This document shows positions 9,206-17,894 of a stretch of 64,000 nucleotides of DNA, piece by piece. The stretch comes from Paenibacillus xylanexedens (GTDB lineage: Bacteria; Bacillota; Bacilli; Paenibacillales; Paenibacillaceae). Where the stretch lies: the NCBI RefSeq assembly GCF_007680605.1, contig NZ_VEIO01000001.1, positions 558,001 to 622,000 of the forward strand, given 5' to 3'. The position numbers and the translations under genes were made by a program. Within the stretch, counting starts at the first letter, position 1. Each line of letters opens with the position of its first letter. Below the pieces are notes generated by a model. It ran no database searches, had not been told where the DNA came from, and worked only from the letters and a program-made list of their open reading frames with translations.

Positions 9206-9964
9206 ATGATGATGAACAATCTGTGTGTAGCGCATCGTGGATTTTCTTCCATTGCACCAGAGAACACGATGGCCGCATTTAATATGGCGATGGAAAGACC
9301 GGAAGTCCAGTGGATGGAACTGGATGTGCAATTATCCCGGGACGGCGTGCCTGTGGTAATCCATGATTTCACATTGGAACGTACGACGAATGGTAAGGGT
9401 CGAGTGAAGGATACCGATTGGTCTGTCTTGAAACAACTGGATGCAGGATCATGGAAAGGCAAGAACTACACGGGGGAGCGTATACCTTCCCTGAGCGAAC
9501 TCTTGGATCGTTCCTGTGGCAAAGTTCGATTAAACATCGAATTGAAAACACAAGGAGACATGTATCCGGGTTTGCCTGCAGCGGTGATTCACGAAATTAG
9601 AAAAAGACATATGCAGCATGATGTTGTCATCACGTCGTTTGAGCCGGCAGCACTGGTTGAAGTGAAAAAGCTTGCGCCTGAATTAGAAACGGGTCTCATC
9701 ATTGATGCCAAACCCGGGGATCTGCTTGTAGCATTGAAACAAATGCATTGCACGTTCCTCTCCATCGGATACACCAATGTAGACAAAGCATTAATGAACG
9801 AGATGAATGTTGCCGGCATTCGAGTGATGGCGTGGACAGTGGATGACAAGGCAAGTATGAAAAAGCTGGCTGCCATCGATCCAGATGTGATGATATGTAC
9901 CAATCGTCCTGATGTTTGGGAAGATGCGTTTCAGGAGACGAGTAGCCGCTTTTTCAGACCTTAA
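9206..9964 (+). CDS. Glycerophosphodiester phosphodiesterase
   Basis: Hydrolyses glycerophosphodiesters to glycerol-3-phosphate and an alcohol, 252 aa. AHRGFSSIAPENT at the N-terminus carries the catalytic His-Arg, and MELDVQLSRDGVPVVIHD carries the acidic metal ligands and second histidine, both diagnostic of GDPD enzymes. There is no signal peptide, so it is probably cytoplasmic (UgpQ/YqiK type). Three ATGs run in tandem (9206, 9209, 9212); the GAGGAG at 9198-9203 best suits the third. It follows the CapA-like gene by 21 nt. Confidence 0.92.
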   Translation: MMMNNLCVAHRGFSSIAPENTMAAFNMAMERPEVQWMELDVQLSRDGVPVVIHDFTLERTTNGKGRVKDTDWSVLKQLDAGSWKGKNYTGERIPSLSELLDRSCGKVRLNIELKTQGDMYPGLPAAVIHEIRKRHMQHDVVITSFEPAALVEVKKLAPELETGLIIDAKPGDLLVALKQMHCTFLSIGYTNVDKALMNEMNVAGIRVMAWTVDDKASMKKLAAIDPDVMICTNRPDVWEDAFQETSSRFFRP

Positions 9965-10039
9965 TTGTAAGGCTGTAATCGAACTAACAAACAAAGCAAT
10001 GAACGAAGTAATGAATCCAGTAAAGGTGGTTGCAACTCT

Positions 10040-10672
10040 ATGTTGACGAATATTCGCAATGTGTATTGTGTAGGACGAAATTATAAGCTTCATGCGGAGG
10101 AGCTTGGTAATGCGGTTCCGGATGAACCGATGATTTTTATGAAGCCTTCTCACGCGGTTGTGCCATTGAATGGAGGAAGTTTAGAATTGCCAGCTTCTAA
10201 AGGCGAAGTTCATTATGAGGCTGAATTGGTCATTCGCATTGGTGAGGATTACAAGCCGGGAGCGCATGTCGATGAACTGGTCGATGCCTATGCGTTCGGT
10301 ATTGATTTTACGCTCCGTGATGTACAGACCGTGATTAAGAAAAAGGGACACCCGTGGACGGCCGCCAAAGGGTTTAAAAACTCCGCACCCATCACAAGCT
10401 TTCAAACATTTCCTGGAGCAGTAGCACTTCTCGAAAAAGATTTCACTTTGACGAAGAATGGTGTTCAAGTTCAGCGCGGCAATATCGTCAACATGATTTT
10501 CAGTTTACAAGATATTGTAGATTATGTAGGTCATCATTATGGCCTGGGGCCGGGAGATATTATTTTTACAGGTACACCTGAGGGAGTGGGAGCTGCGCAA
10601 CCGGGAGATATGCTAGAGCTTGCGTGGGCCGGTGATTCATTGGGAGCATGTACGATCAAGGCAGCGGAGTAA
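10040..10672 (+). CDS. Fumarylacetoacetate hydrolase family protein
   Basis: 210 aa, single-domain FAH-fold enzyme (acylpyruvase / oxaloacetate decarboxylase type such as YisK or YcgM). It shows KPSHAVV near the N-terminus, metal-binding EAELVIRIG, and the C-terminal GDIIFTGTPEGVG signature. The exact reaction cannot be told from sequence; this subgroup acts on small 2-oxo or 1,3-diketo acids. AAAGGTGG precedes the ATG. It begins 75 nt after the GDPD gene and is followed by a terminator, so it may be the last gene of that transcript. Confidence 0.9.
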   Translation: MLTNIRNVYCVGRNYKLHAEELGNAVPDEPMIFMKPSHAVVPLNGGSLELPASKGEVHYEAELVIRIGEDYKPGAHVDELVDAYAFGIDFTLRDVQTVIKKKGHPWTAAKGFKNSAPITSFQTFPGAVALLEKDFTLTKNGVQVQRGNIVNMIFSLQDIVDYVGHHYGLGPGDIIFTGTPEGVGAAQPGDMLELAWAGDSLGACTIKAAE

Positions 10673-10746
10673 TTGAATCAACGCTGTAAGCCATAAGGTT
10701 TATGCCACCGAGCGCAAACAGAATCAAATAGATTCGTGTTAACAGG

Positions 10747-10773
10747 AGGAGCGTGATTATGCGCTCCTTTTTT
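10747..10773 (+). terminator. Intrinsic terminator
   Basis: AGGAGCG / CGCTCCT 7-bp stem followed by T-rich tract, 75 nt after the FAH gene. Confidence 0.75.
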
Positions 10774-10819
10774 GCGTTGCGCTGCCTTGAAGTTTTTATA
10801 GATTGAAGTGTAACGGGAA

Positions 10820-11224
10820 CTAGATATATGTTTTGTTTGCACTCTCTGTGAGCAACTCTGCAATTTCCAGGGACTGAAGAGCGTGCTGCTCAGAACTGAT
10901 ACTTCCGCTAGCAAGGCGCTCATCCAGCTGTGACTGAAGCTGTTTGATCTGAATGGCAAGGGCCTTGGCAAAATCTCCACCGCTACTCTCGGCAATTGTT
11001 CGTAGTGAATGACCCTGATAGAGTTTCTCCGCCAGTTCCTCTTCTGAAGCCTGGTTCAGTGCACTAAGCAAATCATCATCTTCATTCTCATTGCTGTTCT
11101 CCAGATCGACAATCGACCATTTGGGTTCGGGAATGGGGGAGATGGTAGATTTGCTCCATGCAGAACCAGCGAAAGACATTGTAACAATCATTGTGCCTAG
11201 AATAAAAACTCTTTTCATATTCAT
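10820..11224 (-). CDS. Small secreted protein, DUF2680-like C-terminal half
   Basis: 134 aa. Residues 1-25 look like a signal peptide (Lys/Arg, then a hydrophobic stretch, then AGSAWS). An acidic segment NENEDDD follows. The second half has the pattern LYQGHSLRTIAE...AIQIKQLQSQLDERLASGSISSEQ, which recalls the short helical repeats of DUF2680-type secreted proteins of Firmicutes. No catalytic motif. AAGGAG precedes the ATG. Function unknown; monocistronic and divergent from the DUF92 gene. Confidence 0.7.
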   Translation of the reverse strand: MNMKRVFILGTMIVTMSFAGSAWSKSTISPIPEPKWSIVDLENSNENEDDDLLSALNQASEEELAEKLYQGHSLRTIAESSGGDFAKALAIQIKQLQSQLDERLASGSISSEQHALQSLEIAELLTESANKTYI

Positions 11225-11404
11225 CGTTATTATGCTCCTTGTTTTGTTTTGTTTTGTATTGTTGTGTATAAACCGAATTGTAGTTGTTCAATTGATCTTG
11301 TTGTTTGAGCTAAACTTATTGTAACTCGGAAACCTGAAGTAAAACTTAAAAATGAATAAGGTTTTGTCTGTGGCATGTTCAGTTTCTGCTTTGGCGTAAA
11401 ACCG

Positions 11405-11413
11405 TGGTATAAT
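11405..11413 (+). promoter_or_regulatory. Extended -10 promoter before the DUF92 gene
   Basis: TGGTATAAT gives TGn plus a perfect TATAAT, 62 nt upstream of the DUF92 start. The -35 is weak. Confidence 0.45.
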
Positions 11414-11474
11414 TAACTTTCAAAAATATATAAACGTCATGTGCACGGTATTAATGTCACATGCAGGAGAACCT

Positions 11475-12284
11475 ATGGATTGGATTATTGGTGCTGTGTG
11501 CGCTTCTCTGGTAGCGGGGGCCGCTTATGCAAAGAAATCGCTAACCCTGTCTGGATGCCTTGCTGCAATTCTGATGGGTACGATATATTACGGGGCAGGA
11601 AATCTGTTCTGGTTTGGCACACTGCTGTTATTTTTTATCACGTCAACACTGCTTTCCAGGTTTCGCAAAGATCGCAAGCAGGAGATGGAGAAGTCTTATG
11701 CCAAGACAGGAAACCGGGATGCCGGGCAAGTGATGGCCAATGGCGGTATAGGTATGCTCTTATGTCTGGCAAACTGGATCATGCCGCATCCAGCGTGGTT
11801 GTATGCTTTTATCGGAGTTATGGCAACGGTCACCTCGGATACATGGGCAACCGAAATCGGAAGTCTCAGTCGTAAGCCCCCTCGATCTATACTCACATGG
11901 AAGGTGTTAACCCCCGGAGCCTCGGGAGGCGTTTCTATGTTAGGGAGTTCAGCTGCTGCGCTCGGCGGTATTGTCATTGGTACCGGGGCTTTTGCCTTTG
12001 CGTCGATTAGCGGATTGGAACAAACAGGCTGGTTTGGCTGGACTCTGGTTGGACTGATTGGTGGACTAGCAGGAGCGTTCGCTGATTCCTATCTCGGTGC
12101 AACCGTGCAAAAGATGTATCGATGCACAGTATGTGGCCGAGAGGTTGAAGTTCATGAACATTGTGGTCAGCCAACAATACAGGCTCGGGGCTGGAACTGG
12201 ATGAGTAATGATCTGGTCAATGTGCTCAGTTCTGTGATTGGTGCATGTATAGCTATAGGATTAGGTAGTATTTTGGCGTTGTAG
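11475..12284 (+). CDS. DUF92 (TIGR00297) integral membrane protein
   Basis: 269 aa from the ATG at 11475, which follows GCAGGAGA; an upstream ATG at 11439 lacks a ribosome site. The protein is mostly hydrophobic helices, with the DUF92 hallmarks NGGIG, ATVTSDTWATEIG, LTPGASGGVS and GAFADSYLGATVQ. A small C-terminal loop has CTVCGREVEVHEHCG, a possible metal site. Distant relatives include phytol/farnesol phosphate kinases (VTE6), so a polyprenyl-related role is possible but unproven. A TetR gene follows after 14 nt. Confidence 0.9.
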   Translation: MDWIIGAVCASLVAGAAYAKKSLTLSGCLAAILMGTIYYGAGNLFWFGTLLLFFITSTLLSRFRKDRKQEMEKSYAKTGNRDAGQVMANGGIGMLLCLANWIMPHPAWLYAFIGVMATVTSDTWATEIGSLSRKPPRSILTWKVLTPGASGGVSMLGSSAAALGGIVIGTGAFAFASISGLEQTGWFGWTLVGLIGGLAGAFADSYLGATVQKMYRCTVCGREVEVHEHCGQPTIQARGWNWMSNDLVNVLSSVIGACIAIGLGSILAL

Positions 12285-12298
12285 GGAGGGGATGCAGG

Positions 12299-12877
12299 TT
12301 GAATACGGTACAGGGAGACAAATCGGAGGCGATTTTGGATGCGGCCTACGGCATATTCGGATCGAAAGGATTCTATGAGACTAAAATGTCCGATATTGCT
12401 GATGAGGCTGGCATTGCCAAAGGCACGATTTATTTATATTTTAAAAGCAAGGAACAACTGTTTGTCGCTGTATCCAAGCGGGATTGTAACAGTTTTATCA
12501 GTCGTCTGGAGTATGCATTGCAAGCGCACGAGAACACGGGGGACAAGCTTGGCGCGATCGCCAAGACACATCTGACGTATTATTATGAACGGCGCAATCA
12601 TACGAAGTTATTTTTTATGGCACCCAATAATGATCCGGATTTGATGAAGTTTATGAAAGCTTTTATGAACGAGTATATGAGCATGGTATGCAGGGTTTTG
12701 GAAAGTGCAGGTGTACCTGAGCCTGTGCTGCTGGCTGAAGCGTATATCGGCATTCTGGATCGGCTGAAGATGGATATTATGCTGAATCCAGCTTTTAATG
12801 AACAAGATCTGAACAAACGAATTGCTTTTGCCGCGGCGTTGTTTTTGGACGGATGCCGTTCCTTTCTGCGAGTATAA
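12299..12877 (+). CDS. TetR/AcrR family transcriptional regulator
   Basis: 192 aa. The N-terminal helix-turn-helix is classic (AILDAAYGIFGSKGF, then MSDIADEAGIAKGTIYLYFKSKEQLF), followed by an all-helical ligand domain. It starts with TTG at 12299 behind GGGAGGGG, which overlaps the DUF92 stop; the ATG at 12292 is out of frame. It may regulate itself, DUF92 or the ABC-F gene; no operator was identified. Confidence 0.92.
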   Translation: MNTVQGDKSEAILDAAYGIFGSKGFYETKMSDIADEAGIAKGTIYLYFKSKEQLFVAVSKRDCNSFISRLEYALQAHENTGDKLGAIAKTHLTYYYERRNHTKLFFMAPNNDPDLMKFMKAFMNEYMSMVCRVLESAGVPEPVLLAEAYIGILDRLKMDIMLNPAFNEQDLNKRIAFAAALFLDGCRSFLRV

Positions 12878-12960
12878 GCTGGTATGCAAGATCATGTAGT
12901 AGAGGATAGCTGATAGAGGATAGAGCATTTCAAATTATAGAGAAGTGTGGGTAACGTGCA

Positions 12961-14898
12961 ATGAATATAATGACGGTAGAACAGATTGCAAAAAGTTATG
13001 GCGAGAAAATCCTGTTTAAGGATGCTTCGTTTGGTATGGCAGATCAGGATAAAATCGGTGTTGTTGGTGTAAACGGTACCGGTAAATCGACGTTTTTACG
13101 AGTTATTGCAGGTATGGAGCCTGCAGATGAGGGACAGATTTCCATCGGCAATGATGTACGCGTGCAGTTTCTGGCGCAAAATCCGGATTTTAATTCGAAC
13201 AACACCGTATTGCAACAAGTGTTTGAAGGTGATAGCGCCGAGATGAGAACCGTGCGTGAGTACACGGAAACGATGGAATTACTCGAATTAAACCCATCGG
13301 ATCCGGCTTTGAATGAACGTCTGATGCGCCTGAACCAACAAATGGAGCAACTTCAGCTTTGGCAGATGGAGAGTGAAGCGAAGAGCATTTTATCCAAGCT
13401 GGGTATACAGCAATTCGATGCACTTATGGGGACATTGTCAGGTGGACAACGAAAAAGGGTTGCGCTTGCTTCCGCGTTAATCCATCCTTGCGAATTGCTC
13501 ATTCTCGATGAGCCTACGAACCATATCGATAATGATTCCGTCGTGTGGCTGGAGCAATATTTGCAGAAACGCCGGGGCGCATTACTTATGATTACGCATG
13601 ATCGCTACTTCCTGGATCGTGTGGCCAATGTCATGCTGGAGCTTGATCACGGGCGTTTGTTCCGATATGAGGCGAATTATACGCGGTTTCTGGAGCTGAA
13701 GGCTGAACGGGAAGAACGGGAGTCGGCTTCAGAACAAAAGCGCAAGAATCTGTTGCGAACCGAACTTGCGTGGATTCGTCGCGGAGCTAAAGCACGGACG
13801 ACAAAACAAAAAGCGAGAATTGATCGCTTCGAACAACTGAAAGATCAGCAGGGTGTCCAACGCTCGGGCTCTCTGGAAGTGTCTGTTGGTTCTACGCGTC
13901 TGGGGAAAAAGATACTGGAGATTGAGCATCTCTCCAAATCTGTCGATAGCCGCAAGCTGATCGACGATCTCAGCTATATTGCTGTGCCTGGCGATCGCGT
14001 AGGGATTGTAGGCCCGAACGGTAGTGGTAAGTCTACTTTATTACAGATGATTTCAGGCCGTTTGTTGCCAGACGCTGGAGAGGTTGTCCTGGGGCCAACA
14101 GTGAACTTGGGTTATTTCACACAAGAGCATCAGGAGATGGATGAAACGCTGCGAGTGATCGAATACATCAAGGAAGTGGCTGAAAATATAAAAACAGCAG
14201 ATGGTTCATTGATCACTGCTTCCCAGATGCTAGAGCGCTTTTTATTCAACCCCACCTCCCAATGGACGCCGATTGCTAGGTTGTCTGGCGGAGAGAAACG
14301 TCGTTTGTATCTGCTTCGCATTTTGATGGCCGCTCCGAATGTACTGCTACTGGATGAGCCGACTAATGACTTGGATATTCAGACACTTGCCGTGCTTGAA
14401 GATTATCTTGATGATTTTCCGGGCGTTGTGTTCGTTGTATCCCATGATCGTTACTTCCTTGATCGTACAGTGGACAAAGTGCTGGCGTTTGAGGGGAACG
14501 GCGCTGTGCGTGTGCACGTGGGTGATTATAGTGAATATGCGGAATGGATGCTGAAAAATGCCGCTGGGAATCAAGATAGCGGTGCGAGTGCGTCCAAGAA
14601 ACAGGTCACTGAGAAAAGCGTTGAAGCTTCGACTCCGGTTACAACGCAGGTAAAACCTAAATTGAAATTCAGCTTCAAGGAACAGCGCGAATACGATCAA
14701 ATCGACGAAAATATCGAAAAGGCTGAAGCGAACCTTGCCCGGATTAACAAGGAGATGGAGGAAGCCTTTAGTGATTCAGCCCGTCTGCAAGAGTTAATGG
14801 CGGAACAGGCTGAGGCAGAGCGTCATTTGGACGAATTGATGGAGCGCTGGACTGTACTAAACGAGCTAGCAGAGCAGATTGAGCAAAACAAATCTTGA
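12961..14898 (+). CDS. ABC-F family ATPase (Uup/YfmR type)
   Basis: Soluble twin-ATPase acting on ribosomes, 645 aa. Walker A motifs are at residues 36-44 (GVNGTGKST) and 351-359 (GPNGSGKST), with LSGGQRKR and LSGGEKRR signatures and LDEPTNHID / LDEPTNDLD Walker B motifs. A charged linker lies between the domains. After about residue 540 a Ser/Thr/Lys linker leads to a C-terminal coiled coil, as in Uup/YfmR, which relieve ribosome stalling in B. subtilis (family knowledge). No transmembrane helices. The Shine-Dalgarno site is weak. Antibiotic-resistance ABC-F proteins are the alternative, but the C-terminal coiled coil favours Uup. Confidence 0.92.
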   Translation: MNIMTVEQIAKSYGEKILFKDASFGMADQDKIGVVGVNGTGKSTFLRVIAGMEPADEGQISIGNDVRVQFLAQNPDFNSNNTVLQQVFEGDSAEMRTVREYTETMELLELNPSDPALNERLMRLNQQMEQLQLWQMESEAKSILSKLGIQQFDALMGTLSGGQRKRVALASALIHPCELLILDEPTNHIDNDSVVWLEQYLQKRRGALLMITHDRYFLDRVANVMLELDHGRLFRYEANYTRFLELKAEREERESASEQKRKNLLRTELAWIRRGAKARTTKQKARIDRFEQLKDQQGVQRSGSLEVSVGSTRLGKKILEIEHLSKSVDSRKLIDDLSYIAVPGDRVGIVGPNGSGKSTLLQMISGRLLPDAGEVVLGPTVNLGYFTQEHQEMDETLRVIEYIKEVAENIKTADGSLITASQMLERFLFNPTSQWTPIARLSGGEKRRLYLLRILMAAPNVLLLDEPTNDLDIQTLAVLEDYLDDFPGVVFVVSHDRYFLDRTVDKVLAFEGNGAVRVHVGDYSEYAEWMLKNAAGNQDSGASASKKQVTEKSVEASTPVTTQVKPKLKFSFKEQREYDQIDENIEKAEANLARINKEMEEAFSDSARLQELMAEQAEAERHLDELMERWTVLNELAEQIEQNKS

Positions 14899-14940
14899 TT
14901 TGGTTGACGTCAAACAAACAAACCATACTATACCATACCA

Positions 14941-14990
14941 ATGCCTTTCTTCATCAGGCGGCTTAGTGCCGCCTTGGAGGAGGCATTTTT
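14941..14990 (+). terminator. Intrinsic terminator after the ABC-F gene
   Basis: Nested stems: outer ATGCCT/AGGCAT and inner GGCGGC/GCCGCC, followed by T5. Confidence 0.85.
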
Positions 14991-15093
14991 GCTTTAAAAA
15001 CATAGATGAATCCAGACATTGAACATAAAAGATGAAACGTTACCCTTGTTTATTACGTTTTATTAGTAATGAATTCCATAGAAGGGGGAGAGC

Positions 15094-16038
15094 TTGAAAT
15101 TGATCAATAATGATATCAATGAACAACTCGCCATACTTAAGGAAAAAGGAAGAATCTACGAAAAATGGACAAAACGACTTCATAAGCTCCAAGAGGAGGA
15201 GAGACAGTGGGAAGCGAAAGTGGAACATTGCACCATAGCTCTTCAGAAGGAACAGAAGGACGTGGATCGGCTGAACGGCATGAGCTTGGCCTCATTTTTC
15301 TATGATCTGATCGGCAAGAAGACGGAACGTTTGGAGAAAGAAGAGCTTGAACTGCTGGAGAGCAAATCAGCTTATGATACGGCTTGCCGAATGTTACAGG
15401 ATGTACAAGAGCAACGGATTCAAGTTGAACAAGAGCTTCAAAGACAATCGCAGTATAAGTTCTGGGAGAGTGACTACCTAATTTTATGGGGGAAAAAAGA
15501 ACAAAATCTACTTAAGCAGGATGAAGAACTGCAACAATTGGCCGAAGATCAGGAACATCTGGCGAGTGAGCTTCAGGAGCTTAACGAAGCTCTCAGAGAA
15601 GGAGATTACTTGGTATATGCGCTTGAGCGTGCAGAGAAAGCTTTAGAATCAGCAGGAAATTGGGGGATCTATGACATGATGGGGGGAGGTGCAATCTCCA
15701 CGCATATCAAGCGCAGCCGTATGGATGATGCTCAGGTGGCTATTATGGATGCGGGTAAGCGCCTGCGTCGTTTTCAGAAGGAATTAGAAGACGTAGAGAT
15801 GGCGGTAAACGCAGATTTGAATTTGGGCGGTCTGCTGTCCTTTGCGGACTATTTCTTTGATAACTTCTTTGTGGATTGGATGATTCAGGATAAAATTCGT
15901 AGCGCCGAGAAACAGGTGAAGCATGGACTTAGCATGGTACGACAGACAATACAGGTTTTACAGGGAGAGATCAAGGATCACGAAGCCCGGCTTCAGGCTC
16001 AGGAACGCCGGTATAGAGAGTACGTGGAACAGGCCTGA
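15094..16038 (+). CDS. Coiled-coil protein of unknown function
   Basis: 314 aa, soluble and highly charged. Long Glu/Gln/Lys/Leu heptad-like stretches occupy residues 1-60, 80-190 and 265-314. A central segment has GNWGIYDMMGGGAISTHIKRSRMDDA and LGGLLSFADYFFDNFFVDWMIQDKI. Similar proteins are common as hypothetical genes in Bacillales; I do not recognise a named domain. TTG start at 15094 after GGGGGAGAG. Monocistronic between two terminators. Confidence 0.8.
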   Translation: MKLINNDINEQLAILKEKGRIYEKWTKRLHKLQEEERQWEAKVEHCTIALQKEQKDVDRLNGMSLASFFYDLIGKKTERLEKEELELLESKSAYDTACRMLQDVQEQRIQVEQELQRQSQYKFWESDYLILWGKKEQNLLKQDEELQQLAEDQEHLASELQELNEALREGDYLVYALERAEKALESAGNWGIYDMMGGGAISTHIKRSRMDDAQVAIMDAGKRLRRFQKELEDVEMAVNADLNLGGLLSFADYFFDNFFVDWMIQDKIRSAEKQVKHGLSMVRQTIQVLQGEIKDHEARLQAQERRYREYVEQA

Positions 16039-16078
16039 TCATGAGATGTACCTATTGTGGCTACATGGTTCAAATAAT

Positions 16079-16132
16079 AAAGGACACAACTTCACACGCT
16101 GTTTATGCGGTGAAAGAATGTGTCCTTTTTAA
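16079..16132 (+). terminator. Intrinsic terminator
   Basis: Outer stem AAGGACACA / TGTGTCCTT with an inner TTCAC/GTGAA stem, then T-run. Confidence 0.8.
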
Positions 16133-16226
16133 TATTGAGCATGGCTTAATTTAACGAACTGAATGAAATGCATCAAAGCAATAAACAAAGTGATTGTGAT
16201 TTAAGAAGTAAGCTACCCTAAATTCC

Positions 16227-17270
16227 TTACTTCGTAGTAATGTATGCTGCAAGTAGCTTGGCTGTATTGATTACCGCGCTTTTATGCGTGCGCTCCATAG
16301 AATGAGAAGCGTGAACGCCTGGGCCAATCAGGGCAGCGCGAATATTATTTCCTCCGCGCAAGGCAGCACTGCCATCAGAGCCGTATTGCGGATAAATGTC
16401 TACCACGTAGTCCATGCCATCCTGTTTGGCTAGCTCAATTAGGCGACTTGTCATATCGTAGTCATAAGGACCGGAAGAGTCTTTTGCACAGATGGACACA
16501 TCCGTTTCTTTACAACTAAGATCATCACCCATGGCACCCATATCCACAGCGATCATTTCGCTGATTTCTGCCGGAATATATGCCGCTCCGTGTCCAACTT
16601 CTTCATAGTTTGAGATTAGCAGAGAAACATTATGTACAGGCTTCCAGCCTTCACGATGAGCGGATTCAAGAATACCAAACAGGGCAGCGACACTGGCTTT
16701 GTCATCGAGATGGCGAGATTTGATGTAACCGCTTGGTGTAATGACAGCCCGGGCATCAAAAGAGATAAAGTCACCTACACTAATACCTAGCTTTAATACA
16801 TCCTCCTTGGACGATACCACTTCATCAATCCGGACTTCCATATGATTTTCCGAGCGTTCAAACGTACGAGCATCAGGGTATACGTGTACGGATGGATGCA
16901 GAGAAAGAATCGTTCCCGTATAGACCTTGCCGTCTCTAGTGTGAATGGAGCAATACTCATTCTCAATGCTATGCATCGTAAAACCGCCAACAGAGGTCAG
17001 TTTTAACGTGCCGTAAGAAGTGATGGACCGCACCATGGCACCAAGCGTGTCCACATGCGCACTTAAAGCAATGGTTCTGGAAGGGTCTTCACCGGGCAAG
17101 GTGAGCATAGCTCCGCCTTTGTTGTTCAGTTCACAGGAAATGTTCAGGGAACCCGCTTCCTTGCGAATCATCTCGATAATGTGGTGGGTGTATCCGCTAG
17201 GACTGGGTGTATCCAGTAATTTTTTCAAAAAAGACAGAACGTAAGATTCATCAATAGTAAAACTCATCAT
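16227..17270 (-). CDS. M42 family metallo-aminopeptidase
   Basis: Cytosolic di-zinc aminopeptidase of the glutamyl-aminopeptidase / cellulase M family, 347 aa. Metal and catalytic motifs are in order: SAHVDTLGAMV (His, catalytic Asp), KSRHLDDKASV (bridging Asp), NYEEVGHGA (catalytic and metal Glu), VDMGAMGDD (Asp), GVHASHSMERTH (His). The ATG at 17270 has AAAGGAGG six bases upstream. Acts on peptides; the exact preference is unknown. Single gene; the LapA-like gene lies upstream on the same strand. Confidence 0.93.
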   Translation of the reverse strand: MMSFTIDESYVLSFLKKLLDTPSPSGYTHHIIEMIRKEAGSLNISCELNNKGGAMLTLPGEDPSRTIALSAHVDTLGAMVRSITSYGTLKLTSVGGFTMHSIENEYCSIHTRDGKVYTGTILSLHPSVHVYPDARTFERSENHMEVRIDEVVSSKEDVLKLGISVGDFISFDARAVITPSGYIKSRHLDDKASVAALFGILESAHREGWKPVHNVSLLISNYEEVGHGAAYIPAEISEMIAVDMGAMGDDLSCKETDVSICAKDSSGPYDYDMTSRLIELAKQDGMDYVVDIYPQYGSDGSAALRGGNNIRAALIGPGVHASHSMERTHKSAVINTAKLLAAYITTK

Positions 17271-17374
17271 TATTTTCCTCCTTTGTCTTGCAGGTACAGG
17301 TCAAACAGAATACAGCCTGTCTGGGGGAATGTATGTCCATTCCGATCTACCAGCAGGCTGTTTCTGATTGATCT

Positions 17375-17761
17375 CTACAACGTACCTGTATTGTTGCCTT
17401 TTTGCTGAGTCTGGATTGAATCGTTGTGCAACTGGTGGTCGTGTTCAGGTTCAGTTGAGCGGGTGGAATCCATGTTATCGTACGAAATGGGTGTAGTAGC
17501 GCTGGCTACAGAAGCTTCCAACTCAGCTACGCGCAGGTGCAGGCGTTTATTCTCCCGTTGCAGTCGATATTGACGGTAAATCCCGTAAGAACCTACAATG
17601 ATACCGCCAATTAAAGTACAGCCTAAAATCAGCAAAATCAATGGAACCCGAACCGTATTAAACAGCAGATTAACCTGAACAGAATCTACATTGATGACTG
17701 CGAAAATTCCTGTAAGCAGTGCAAAAACAAGACCTGCGATAAGTGCCCATTGCATTTTCAT
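17375..17761 (-). CDS. LapA-domain (DUF1049) membrane protein
   Basis: 128 aa. Two transmembrane helices (about residues 5-25 and 40-62) separated by NVDSVQVNLLFNTVRVPL, the LapA/DUF1049 pattern. A short coiled coil (LQRENKRLHLRVAELEAS) and a polar Ser/His/Asp tail follow. In Gram-negatives the family relates to lipopolysaccharide assembly; in Firmicutes the role is unknown. AGGAGGC precedes the ATG. Confidence 0.85.
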   Translation of the reverse strand: MKMQWALIAGLVFALLTGIFAVINVDSVQVNLLFNTVRVPLILLILGCTLIGGIIVGSYGIYRQYRLQRENKRLHLRVAELEASVASATTPISYDNMDSTRSTEPEHDHQLHNDSIQTQQKGNNTGTL

Positions 17762-17840
17762 GATGTTGCCTCCTTGTTGTGAACCAAATGCGAACTAGAA
17801 TGCATTACCCTTTTTCAAGCGTACTGCATCTCGCTTGATT

Positions 17841-17873
17841 ATAAAATCCCTTGCCCGCCCGGGGCAAGGGATT
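17841..17873 (-). terminator. Terminator of pepF
   Basis: Perfect 12-bp stem AATCCCTTGCCC / GGGCAAGGGATT followed on the minus strand by TTATAAT. Confidence 0.8.
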
Positions 17874-17894
17874 AGATTACAGGGGATTGCAACC

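Noticed and set aside
16041..16151. 37-codon frame starting MRCTYCG after the coiled-coil gene
   Set aside because: The CxxC looks like a zinc finger half, and a neighbouring frame has CLCGERMC, but the ribosome site is poor and the region is a clear terminator hairpin.
17312..17361. ACAGCCTG / CAGGCTGT repeat as a terminator for the LapA-like gene
   Set aside because: The loop is long and no clear T-run follows on the minus strand.
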